NCBI GenBank assembly: GCA_030748735.1
Contig: JASMLK010000027.1
Location: 1 to 64,000, forward strand
From: Myxococcota bacterium
GTDB taxonomy: Bacteria; Myxococcota_A; UBA9160; UBA4427
Direction of reading: 5' to 3'
DNA: 64,000 nucleotides
Position 1 is the first letter of the stretch; every line of letters begins with the position of its first letter. Of the stretch, positions 38,137 through 46,812 are shown piece after piece. The notes under the pieces are model-generated. The model worked only from the letters and a program-made list of their open reading frames with translations, searched no databases and was not told where the DNA came from. A program made the position numbers and the translations under genes.

Positions 38137-39015
38137 ATGACGATCGGCATCGACATGGGCGGCACCGGCGTGAAGATCGCCAGTGTGGAGGGACCGCGCG
38201 TGCTGGGCTCGTGTTCCATCCCAACGGATGTGAGCGGCGGGCCACTTGCGTTGCTGGATGCGATTGCCGAGGCAGCCCTCGGCCTGGAGGCGAAGCCGCG
38301 CGCCGCCGGCTTCGGCGTACCGGGTGAAGTGGACGACGAGGGGCGCTGTTATCGGCTGCCGAACGTGCCCGGCTTCGAAGGCGTTGCGATGCAGGCGGAA
38401 ATGGAAGCGCGGCTCGGTTGTCCGGTGAAGGTGGAGAACGAAGCGACGGCGGCCGGCCTGGCGGAGCTGCACTACGGGCATGGCCGCGAACATCCGACCT
38501 TTCTGTTGATCACGCTGGGCACCGGGGTCGGCGGTAGCGTCGTGATCGACGGCAAGGTGCGGCGCGGCCGGCACGGCTTCGGCGGCGAACTTGGGCACAT
38601 CGCTCTCCACCGCGAGGAATCGTGGTCTTGTGCGTGTGGGCAACACGGGTGTCTCGAGGCGTACGCGGGAACCAGGGGATTGATGCGCTACTTCGAGGCC
38701 GGAGGCGGGCGCGCGAAAGAGGTGCGTGACATCGCAGACAGCGCACGACGCGGCGAGCGTGCGGGGCTCGCAGCGTTCGAACAGATGGGCGAGGCGTTGG
38801 CCGATGGGATTCGCTCGCTTCAGTGCGTGCTGGACGTCGATGCGATCGTCTTCTCGGGCGGAATCTCGGCAGCGTTCGACCTGTTCGAGCCGAGCTGCCG
38901 AAGGGCACTCCGAGCGCGGGCTTATGGGCCGCCGTTGGGAGAGGTGCCGCTACTGGTCAGCGCGCTGGGCGAGCAAGCCGGGCAGGTGGGGGCGGGGTTG
39001 TTGCCGAGCGCGTAG
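38137..39015 (+). CDS. ROK family sugar kinase
   Basis: 292 aa; IGIDMGGTGVKIA, TLGTGVGGSVVIDGK, zinc motif CACGQHGCLE. Confidence 0.92.
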   Translation: MTIGIDMGGTGVKIASVEGPRVLGSCSIPTDVSGGPLALLDAIAEAALGLEAKPRAAGFGVPGEVDDEGRCYRLPNVPGFEGVAMQAEMEARLGCPVKVENEATAAGLAELHYGHGREHPTFLLITLGTGVGGSVVIDGKVRRGRHGFGGELGHIALHREESWSCACGQHGCLEAYAGTRGLMRYFEAGGGRAKEVRDIADSARRGERAGLAAFEQMGEALADGIRSLQCVLDVDAIVFSGGISAAFDLFEPSCRRALRARAYGPPLGEVPLLVSALGEQAGQVGAGLLPSA

Positions 39016-39018
39016 CCC

Positions 39019-39768
39019 CTACGCCGTCGCGGGGTTGTTCTCGACCGTCACGATCTCCGCGACTTTCGAATCGTCGCGAACCAGCGAGATGACCACTTCG
39101 GCGATCTGTTCGGGGCTGAGCAACGTCACGCCGTCATGGACGGGGCGCAGCCAGTCGGCGACCTCGCCTCCTCCCGTCTCCAGGATCATCGGCGTATCGA
39201 CGAGCCCCGGACAGATGCAATTGACCCGGACACCGTGGCTCTCTGCGAGCGGAACACACGAACGCGTGAAGTGCACGACACCGGCCTTCGTCGCCGCATA
39301 CACCGCCTGCGGAGGCAGCGGCACGAACGCGCCGCCAGACGAGGTATTGATGACGACACCGCCACCACTTCGCTTCATCGGATCGAGGGCGAGCTGCGTA
39401 CCCAACACGACACCCGTGAGGTTCACACCGACGATCGCAGCACACCGCGCAGGGTCGACGTCGGGCCAGATGCCACTGCCTTCTCCCATGCCAGCGTTGT
39501 TGTGGAGAATGTCCAACCGGCCGAAGGTCTTCTCGGTCTGATCGAAGAGCGTGCGCAACGAGCCGAGGTCCGACACGTCGGTCTCGACCGGGAGCGCTTC
39601 GGCGCCCGCGGCCTCCACCGCAGCTACCGCGGCATCGAGCCCTTGCACGTCTGCCAGAACCACACCACGCGCACCGGCCTGCGCGAGCGCAATCGCTGTC
39701 GCGCGACCGATGCCACTCGCAGAACCCGTGACGATGGCAACGCGATCCTTCACATCCATGGTGGGCAA
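39019..39768 (-). CDS. SDR family oxidoreductase
   Basis: 249 aa; RVAIVTGSASGIGRATAIALAQAGARGVVLADV, YAATKAGVVHFTRSC. Confidence 0.92.
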   Translation of the reverse strand: MPTMDVKDRVAIVTGSASGIGRATAIALAQAGARGVVLADVQGLDAAVAAVEAAGAEALPVETDVSDLGSLRTLFDQTEKTFGRLDILHNNAGMGEGSGIWPDVDPARCAAIVGVNLTGVVLGTQLALDPMKRSGGGVVINTSSGGAFVPLPPQAVYAATKAGVVHFTRSCVPLAESHGVRVNCICPGLVDTPMILETGGGEVADWLRPVHDGVTLLSPEQIAEVVISLVRDDSKVAEIVTVENNPATA

Positions 39769-39797
39769 GCTAGCACCGCTTCACGCCTCGCTCGAAC

Positions 39798-41534
39798 TCA
39801 CCTTTGCGCCGAAGCCCGCACCACGAAGTCGCCCACCACCAGTACGTCCATTCCCGTCTCACGGAACGTCCGCACCGCATCGTCGACCGTGTTCACGATC
39901 GTATCCCCCTTGATGTTGAAGCTCGTATTCATCAACACGGGGGTTCCGGTCTCCTGGCGAAAGGACTCGATCAATTTCCAGTAGCGCGGATTGACGTCGC
40001 GCTTCACGGTATGTGGGCGCGCCGTACCGTCGACATGGACGACCGCCGGCACCTCCTCTCGTCGCTCGGGCTCCACCTCGAAGGTCAGGATCATGAAGGG
40101 TGAGTCCTTTGCACCCACGAGGTAGTCGTCCTTCGCTTCGTCCAGGATCGATGGACAGAAGGGGCGCCAGGCTTCGCGGAACTTGATGATCTCGTTGATC
40201 CTGTCGTCCATGCCGGGGATCTTGGGGTTGCCGAGAATGCTTCGATTGCCGAGCGCGCGTGGCCCCACTTCCGCCCTGCCCTGAAACCAGCCGACGATCT
40301 TGCCCGCGGCCAGCTCGGCCGCGGTTTCCGACTCGACGTCATCGCTACATGCGTAGTCGAGGCCGGCCCTGTCGAGCGCTTCTTCGATGGCTTCCTCGGA
40401 GACTTCGGGCCCGTAGTAGGTGTGCTCCATCTTCCACTTCGTCTCGTTGCCGAGACGCGCGTTCAGCTCGAGCGCGGCACCCAGGGCTACACCCGCATCG
40501 TTCGCTACCGGCTGCACGAACAACCCGTCCACCAGGCCGCTCTGCAAGAGCTCGCCGTTGTTCTTGCAGTTGAGCGCGACGCCACCGGCGAGACACAGGT
40601 TGCGCGAACCGGTCTGCTCGACGGCCCGCTCGACCAGATGCCGCGAAACGTCCTCCAACCGCCTCTGTATCGAAGCCGCGACGTTCTTGTGCCGCTGATC
40701 GATCGGGGCATCGTCATCGACCCGGCGCGGACCGCACAGCGCCTCCAATGCGTCCACCCGAAAGCGGCCCTGCGGTATCGAGTACCGGTAGAAATACTTC
40801 GGATCGAGTTCATACCCATCGCTCGTGTCGCGGATGATCTCGGAAAGGTCGAACTCGGGCTCCCCATACGAAGCCAGCCCCATGACCTTGTACTCGTCGT
40901 TGTTGCGAACGAAGCCCAGGTATTCGGTGAACTCGCTGTACGCGCGGCCCAGGGAATGAGGGACCGAGATCTCGCGAAGGGTTTCGATTTCGTTCCCGCG
41001 GCCGTGTCCGATGTAGGTCGCAGTCGTCTCCCCGGCCCCGTCGAAGTTGACGAGGGTCGCTTCGTCGAAGCCCGAGCAGCGAAAGCTACTCGCCGCGTGA
41101 CAACGGTGGTGGTGAATGCAGGTGATCGGTGGCACGTATGAACCGAAGTGCTTCTTGAACGCCCGCTCGAGTCCACCCGCCACCAGTTCCAGGGCATCGA
41201 TCGTGAGCACACCGAGCGGATACTCGGTCTTGAACGCAAGACCGCTGCGCACGTAGGTCGAGAGCCGGTTCCAGACGAGGCCCGGAATGTTCATCCACCC
41301 GTAGGCGACGTGATCGACCTCTTCGATCGAAAGGCCCTGGCTTTCCAGGCAGTAGCGGATCGATTGGGCGGGAAAGCCGCCGAACTGCTTCACATGCGTG
41401 AAACGCTCTTCTTCGACGAAGGCCTCGAGTTCGCCGTCCACCAACAGGCAGGCGGACGCGTTGTGCATACCGCCGAAGCGACGAAACAAGCCGTCGCGCA
41501 GGGTGCTGCCGTTGATGCCGAGGATGGTGGTCAA
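39798..41534 (-). CDS. NodU/CmcH family carbamoyltransferase
   Basis: 578 aa; ILGINGSTLRDGLFRRFGGMHNASACLLVDGELEAFVEEERFTHVKQFGGFP, GWFQGRAEVGPRALGNRSIL, FRPF-like AWRPFCPSIL. Confidence 0.93.
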   Translation of the reverse strand: MTTILGINGSTLRDGLFRRFGGMHNASACLLVDGELEAFVEEERFTHVKQFGGFPAQSIRYCLESQGLSIEEVDHVAYGWMNIPGLVWNRLSTYVRSGLAFKTEYPLGVLTIDALELVAGGLERAFKKHFGSYVPPITCIHHHRCHAASSFRCSGFDEATLVNFDGAGETTATYIGHGRGNEIETLREISVPHSLGRAYSEFTEYLGFVRNNDEYKVMGLASYGEPEFDLSEIIRDTSDGYELDPKYFYRYSIPQGRFRVDALEALCGPRRVDDDAPIDQRHKNVAASIQRRLEDVSRHLVERAVEQTGSRNLCLAGGVALNCKNNGELLQSGLVDGLFVQPVANDAGVALGAALELNARLGNETKWKMEHTYYGPEVSEEAIEEALDRAGLDYACSDDVESETAAELAAGKIVGWFQGRAEVGPRALGNRSILGNPKIPGMDDRINEIIKFREAWRPFCPSILDEAKDDYLVGAKDSPFMILTFEVEPERREEVPAVVHVDGTARPHTVKRDVNPRYWKLIESFRQETGTPVLMNTSFNIKGDTIVNTVDDAVRTFRETGMDVLVVGDFVVRASAQR

Positions 41535-41549
41535 GCCAGGCGATCCAGG

Positions 41550-42080
41550 CTAACGGGGGGCGATTTCGCGGATGAACTTCGCGGGGTTGCCGGCGTAGAT
41601 CCCGGGCTTGGTGATGTCCTTCGTCACCACCGCACCGGCGCCGATCACGACGTCGTCACAAATCGAAACGGGCATGAGGGTCGCGTTGCTCCCGACCGAA
41701 ACCCGGTCACCGATCACCGTCGCGTGCCATTCCGAGGTGTCGAAGGAAGGCCCACCCGTGTGGAAGGGGTCGTTGATGGTCACGACGCCGTGACCGATGA
41801 AGCAGTCCTCGCCGATGCTCACCATCTCGCACAAGAAGCTGTGGGACTGCACGCGCGTGCGAGCACCGATCTTTACGTGGCGCTGGACCTCGACGAAGGG
41901 GCCGATGAAGCAGCCGTCGCCAATCTCGCAGCCGTAGAGGTTCACCGGACGCACCACGCGCACGTCCTTGCCGAACTTCACATCGACGATGTCTGCGTCG
42001 ATGAATCGAACGCCGTCCACGATGCTCCCGCCTTCTAGTTTGACCGGTTGGCCCGTCCGCGCGCAGGATACCCCAGCCAC
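41550..42080 (-). CDS. Left-handed beta-helix acyltransferase
   Basis: 176 aa; hexapeptide repeats, VSVGSNATLMPVSICDDVVIGAGAVVTKDITKPGIYAGNPAKFIR. Confidence 0.9.
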   Translation of the reverse strand: MAGVSCARTGQPVKLEGGSIVDGVRFIDADIVDVKFGKDVRVVRPVNLYGCEIGDGCFIGPFVEVQRHVKIGARTRVQSHSFLCEMVSIGEDCFIGHGVVTINDPFHTGGPSFDTSEWHATVIGDRVSVGSNATLMPVSICDDVVIGAGAVVTKDITKPGIYAGNPAKFIREIAPR

Positions 42081-42130
42081 GCGCGAGTGGTCCCCGTCGC
42101 GCCGGGCCTCGGCTACCCTCGCTGATCACC

Positions 42131-43117
42131 ATGACCACACCCCGCGTATCCATTGCCATGACGACCTGCAACGCGGGTCCGTGGCTGGCCGGACAACTCG
42201 AGAGCTTCGTACGCCAGAGCATGCCCCCCGACCAGGTGGTCATCTGCGACGACGGCTCCACCGACGGCACCATCGACGCGCTGCAGGCCTTCGCGCAGAG
42301 CGCCCCCTTCGAGGTGCAGGTCGTGTGCAATCCCGAGAACCTCACCACGACACCCAACTTCGAACAGGCGGTGTCGCTGTGTCGGGGCGAGTTCATCTTC
42401 TTCGCGGATCAGGACGACGTCTGGCACGAAGACAAGATCGAAACACTCGTGGGCACTCTCGAAGCCGACCCCGAAGCGGGGGCCGTGTTCAGCAACGGGC
42501 GTGTCGTCGACGAAAGTCTGGCGCCGCTCGGCTACACGCTGTGGGACTCGCTCTGGTTCCACCCGAACGAACGCGTGCTGGTGCGCAGCGAACGCGAGGC
42601 CAAAGTCTTCGTGCGCCACGTGGTCGCGGCGGGGACCACCCTCGCGTTTCGATCCTGCTATCGCGACGTCTTCCTGCCTTTCCCCGATCTGCACGATTGT
42701 CACGACGCCTGGGTCACGTTCAGTATCTGTGGTGTCGCGAAAGTCCGAATCGTCGAGCGCGACCTGATCGAATACCGCCTTCACGGGCAGAACCAGTTTG
42801 GCCTGCAGCGCTTCAACCTGCGGGAACAGTTCGCCAAGGCCAAAGAGCAACTCGAGATCGGCGCCTTCCATCACAACGTGGTCTTCTTCACGACCGCGCG
42901 CGACCGCTTTCGCAAAGTCGAAGCCGAAGGACGAACGCTGCGACCGGAGGTCGTGGCCCTTGCAGAGGGAAAGATCCGTCATGCGGGCCTACGCGACGCC
43001 ATGTCGGGCGGCTTCTTCGAGCGGCTGCCGACGATCGTGCGCGAGGTACTCAATCGCGGCTACTGGCGCTTTGGCTATGGCGTAAAGAGCCTGGCACAGG
43101 ACCTTCTCCTGCGTTGA
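42131..43117 (+). CDS. Family 2 glycosyltransferase
   Basis: 328 aa; VSIAMTTCNAGPWLAGQLESFVRQSMPPDQVVICDDGSTDGTI, FFADQDDVWHEDKI. Confidence 0.92.
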   Translation: MTTPRVSIAMTTCNAGPWLAGQLESFVRQSMPPDQVVICDDGSTDGTIDALQAFAQSAPFEVQVVCNPENLTTTPNFEQAVSLCRGEFIFFADQDDVWHEDKIETLVGTLEADPEAGAVFSNGRVVDESLAPLGYTLWDSLWFHPNERVLVRSEREAKVFVRHVVAAGTTLAFRSCYRDVFLPFPDLHDCHDAWVTFSICGVAKVRIVERDLIEYRLHGQNQFGLQRFNLREQFAKAKEQLEIGAFHHNVVFFTTARDRFRKVEAEGRTLRPEVVALAEGKIRHAGLRDAMSGGFFERLPTIVREVLNRGYWRFGYGVKSLAQDLLLR

Positions 43118-43129
43118 TCCAGCGCGCCC

Positions 43130-43735
43130 CTACGCCGGGGCCTTCCGCCCGATCGCCACGAACTCGTTGTGCGGGAACACGTGCCCGACGAAGCGCGGGA
43201 AGGGAAACGAATAGGCACGCTCCTGCGGTGCGCCCGCACCTTCGAGGATGCGCGCGAGCTTGGGCGGATCCATGAATTCGACGTGCGTCGCGTCCGTGCG
43301 GTAGCCCGCCTGCTGCGGCGCGATCAAGACCACCCGCCCCCCGGCGCGCAGGTACTGCAGGTAGCTCGCAATCATCTGCACCGCTTCGTCCAGCGACATG
43401 TGTTCGACTACGTGCGCACAGAGCAGCGAGTCGAAGCGACCTGCGACCGCATATTCCGAAGCCCCGAAGTCCGCGGGCACGAAGGCCTCGCATCCGCGCT
43501 CGCGGGCCGCAGCGACCGAATCCGCGTTATGGTCGACGCCGACGCCGTTGTTCTGCAGATGCACGAGATTGCGCCCGATGCCGCAACCCACGTCGAGCAC
43601 GAACCCCAGGTCGAGCCCGCGCACGTGCCGGCGATACGGCGCCTGCACATCGAGCCACTGCTTCCACCCGGCTTCGCCCAGGGTTTCCAGACGACGGGTG
43701 TAACTCTCGCCGCGTGTCGACCGCTCTTCGCTCAT
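43130..43735 (-). CDS. Class I SAM-dependent methyltransferase
   Basis: 201 aa; FVLDVGCGIGRNLVHLQ, LLCAHVVEHMSLDEAVQMI. Confidence 0.88.
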   Translation of the reverse strand: MSEERSTRGESYTRRLETLGEAGWKQWLDVQAPYRRHVRGLDLGFVLDVGCGIGRNLVHLQNNGVGVDHNADSVAAARERGCEAFVPADFGASEYAVAGRFDSLLCAHVVEHMSLDEAVQMIASYLQYLRAGGRVVLIAPQQAGYRTDATHVEFMDPPKLARILEGAGAPQERAYSFPFPRFVGHVFPHNEFVAIGRKAPA

Positions 43736-45153
43736 GGCTCCAACTCCAGCGCCGCACCCGCACTCGACGTCTTCTGCACACGCTCATAATGGCGCGAAGG
43801 ATCGACGCGCGGCCACTCGAAACCGGGACCTTCGCGCTTGGTGAAGACCAACCCCACGGTAAACACGGAGGCCGACCCCAGCAGCAACGCACCCAGCAAC
43901 ACTCCCACCACACCGCGGCGCAACGCATTCCCCGCAGTCAGCCAGTCAGCGAGCACTTCACTCGAATACACCCCGAACGGCACCGCGGCGCCCAGCAAGT
44001 AGCTCGCTTTCACGGTCGCGTACCACGGATTGTTCCAGGTGAACATCACGTAGCCGGCGATCGTCAACACGACGAGCGCGACGAAGACCGTGTCCGCACC
44101 TCCCGGATCGCGAAGCGCGCGCTTCACACCGCGCGTGAACCCGATCGCGAATGCCATCGTGGGGAGCAGCCCCAACAACAGCAACAGCGTGCCCGTGTTT
44201 TCGACCGGAGGCGCCGAACGCGGCAGCATCACACGATGCCCGTCATACCACAGCGTCGTATAGGTCGTGCCCCAGACCGAATGCAGCAGGTCGGGCGATA
44301 GCACCTGCGGGTCAGTGAACGTAGCCAGCGGGAATCGCAGGTAATCGGTCGCGAACCGCTCTCCCGGCGGCATCGTGAACATGATCTCGTGCACCGAGAG
44401 GTTCTGGGGATAGAAGTAGCCGTACTGCACGAAGTTGAGCACATACGGCCAACCACCGATCACCGTCGCAACCGAACCGAAGAGCAGGATTCGCACAGCG
44501 GCGTCACGAATCGCTCCCCGCTTCCAGCCCGCAATCGCCCAGGCCAGGCACGCCGCCACCATGACGAGCACGCCCGTGAGCTTGGTCAGGAAGCCGAACC
44601 CAGCGACCACGCCCAACCCCGCAACCAGCGGCACGGACAGCCCCCAGCCCTCCTCGCTTGCGAGATCCAGCGCCACTCCGAGCACCACGATCGAGATCAA
44701 CGCACTCGATAGAATCTCTTCCCCGAGCATTGCGCTCATGTAGAGATGCGCAGGCAAGAAGAGGATGAGCGCAGCGGCGATCACAGCCCGCAGCGCCCGT
44801 CCGGGGTCGACACGTCGTACCCAAACGACTGCGCAACCTGCCGCCGCGAGTCCCACAAGACTGCTGAACACCCGCACCGCGATCGTGATCGTCTGCTTGT
44901 CGCCGGCGATCACGCGCCCGAGCAACGCCGACACGTAGTAGAAGAACGGCGGATGCGCGGTCGACCAACCTTCATTGGGCCGGGGCAGACGCCACGAAGA
45001 AAGCAGGTGCTGGATGTAGTCCCAATTCGCAGGCGCATCGAACCCGAAGTGGAGCGGGTACGCGAACGCGTTGTGGATGCGGATCGCAGTCGCCGTGAGA
45101 ACGATGCCGACGCCCCACCAGCCGATTCGAGTTGACTTCTGTTGATCCGTCAC
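43732..45153 (-). CDS. Membrane glycosyltransferase (ArnT/GT39-like)
   Basis: About 473 aa from GTG 45153, multi-TM; STAHPPFFYYVSALLGR; ATGA overlap with methyltransferase gene. Confidence 0.75.
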   Translation of the reverse strand: MTDQQKSTRIGWWGVGIVLTATAIRIHNAFAYPLHFGFDAPANWDYIQHLLSSWRLPRPNEGWSTAHPPFFYYVSALLGRVIAGDKQTITIAVRVFSSLVGLAAAGCAVVWVRRVDPGRALRAVIAAALILFLPAHLYMSAMLGEEILSSALISIVVLGVALDLASEEGWGLSVPLVAGLGVVAGFGFLTKLTGVLVMVAACLAWAIAGWKRGAIRDAAVRILLFGSVATVIGGWPYVLNFVQYGYFYPQNLSVHEIMFTMPPGERFATDYLRFPLATFTDPQVLSPDLLHSVWGTTYTTLWYDGHRVMLPRSAPPVENTGTLLLLLGLLPTMAFAIGFTRGVKRALRDPGGADTVFVALVVLTIAGYVMFTWNNPWYATVKASYLLGAAVPFGVYSSEVLADWLTAGNALRRGVVGVLLGALLLGSASVFTVGLVFTKREGPGFEWPRVDPSRHYERVQKTSSAGAALELEP

Positions 45154-45294
45154 CGCAGGCAAGCGTACTCGTTCACTGGAGCCCCCACAAAACGCGCTTG
45201 ATCGACATCGGCCCGTGGCCGAAACTCCTGAACCGCACCGCGCCACGTGGGTACAGGATCGTCACAACCCGTTCATTCTCTGAGGAGCCCCACA

Positions 45295-45831
45295 TTGTCC
45301 CTGCTCAAGCGTTTCCTGGGCCTCGACATCGACGACGCCAACACGGCGCCCTCCCCCGGGCTCGACCGGATCATCGAGGCTCTCGAACACCTGCCGACCG
45401 ATCGCGCGCGCTACCTGGCCGCGTTCGCCTGCGTGCTTGCACGCGTGGCGCACGCCGATCTCAAGATCGAGGAGTCCGAAGTCGACGCGATGCGCCGCGC
45501 AGTCGCATCACTCGGGAACTTGAGCGAAGACGAAGCGTTACTCGCGGTCGACATCGCCGTGAATCACGCCGTGGAAGACGGCGGCACGCAGAACTACCTG
45601 GTGACCCGCGAGTTCAAGGAAATCGCCAACCGCGAGCAGCGCTTCGGGCTGGTGGAATGCCTCTACGCCGTGTCGGCGGCCGACGGCTCGATCTCGACGA
45701 CCGAGAGCGGCGAGGTGCTCAAGATCGCCGAGGAACTCGGCCTATCGCGCAACGAAACGATGGCGCTCCGCTCGGGATGGAAGGAGCACCTCGCGGAGTT
45801 TCAGGGGCTCAAGCAGTCGCCGAAGGAATGA
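45295..45831 (+). CDS. TerB-like tellurite resistance family protein
   Basis: 178 aa from TTG with GAGGAG upstream; LAAFACVLARVAHADLKIEESEVDAMRR..EIANREQRFGLVECLYAVSAADGSIS. Confidence 0.82.
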   Translation: MSLLKRFLGLDIDDANTAPSPGLDRIIEALEHLPTDRARYLAAFACVLARVAHADLKIEESEVDAMRRAVASLGNLSEDEALLAVDIAVNHAVEDGGTQNYLVTREFKEIANREQRFGLVECLYAVSAADGSISTTESGEVLKIAEELGLSRNETMALRSGWKEHLAEFQGLKQSPKE

Positions 45832-46615
45832 GCCGCTCGCGAAAGACCTCGATGATACGGTAGAGCGCCGCCTGCGTGGGGTGACCGTCCTCGTCCACCA
45901 GTTCGGTGGTGACGACCGAATGCGCCGCCCTCGTGAGGCCGTGCGGATTGCCGGGGCCCGAATCGATTTCGATGGCTTCGAACCCATCGCCCAACTCCGC
46001 TTCGAGGCGACGAAAGCGTTCGCCCGGACACATGGGATCACCTGTGAAGCGCATCGCCAGCACGCCCGCCCCTTCGTTCGCCCGCCGCTTCACGATCTGG
46101 AGATCTTCATCCGAAAGGTGAAGCGCTTCGCGATGCGACGCACTCACACCAAAGGGCAGTGAAGGCTGACTCAGCACCGGGGCCATCACGCTTTCGTCGA
46201 CCATCAGCGACAGCGCGAAGTTGCCCGTCAAACACATGCCGATCGCACCGACGCCCGACCCGCCGCATTCCGCGTGGGCATGGCGGCAGAGGGCGCGGAG
46301 CCAATCGGTGATCGGGCTCGATTCGTTGCGCGCCAACACGCTGAATTCTCGTGAGATGCATGCGCGCCCCATCTGGCCCAGTACGTAGGGCATGCTCAGC
46401 GGCTTGTTCGGTTTGCCGAACATGTGGGGCATGTAGACGGTGAAACCTTCTTCGGCGACGCGGCGCGCAAAGCCCGCGACCTCCGGCGTGATCCCGGGAA
46501 TCTCGTGCATCACCACGACGCCCGGCCCCGAGCCACGGCGATAGACTGGACGGGCCACTCCGTCATGGGCGAACTCGAAATCGTCGAAGCCTTCGAGCGA
46601 CGCTTCTGCTGACAT
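45809..46615 (-). CDS. Dienelactone hydrolase family protein
   Basis: 268 aa; GVVVMHEIPGITPEVAGFARRVAEEGFTVYMPHMFG, GAIGMCLTGNFAL. Confidence 0.85.
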   Translation of the reverse strand: MSAEASLEGFDDFEFAHDGVARPVYRRGSGPGVVVMHEIPGITPEVAGFARRVAEEGFTVYMPHMFGKPNKPLSMPYVLGQMGRACISREFSVLARNESSPITDWLRALCRHAHAECGGSGVGAIGMCLTGNFALSLMVDESVMAPVLSQPSLPFGVSASHREALHLSDEDLQIVKRRANEGAGVLAMRFTGDPMCPGERFRRLEAELGDGFEAIEIDSGPGNPHGLTRAAHSVVTTELVDEDGHPTQAALYRIIEVFRERLIPSATA

Positions 46616-46812
46616 CGCGGGGCAACCTCCTCTCTTCGGGCCGCGGCGGATCCGGTCCGGCAGATTTCGATGCGCACCGCGAACGTAGCTCTCGTGCATC
46701 CCCCTGACCCGCGTGTGAGTCATCTCAGATGGGGTGGGCAACACTCGCGTTGGGCCCCGGACAACGGCCCCACGATGGTTCTTTCGATCGCTACCGGGTA
46801 TCGTGAATCGCA

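Noticed and set aside
45295-45831. TerB-like gene as part of a tellurite/phage-defence ter cluster
   Set aside because: No TerC/TerD/TerY or other ter genes adjacent; single TerB-domain proteins are widespread.
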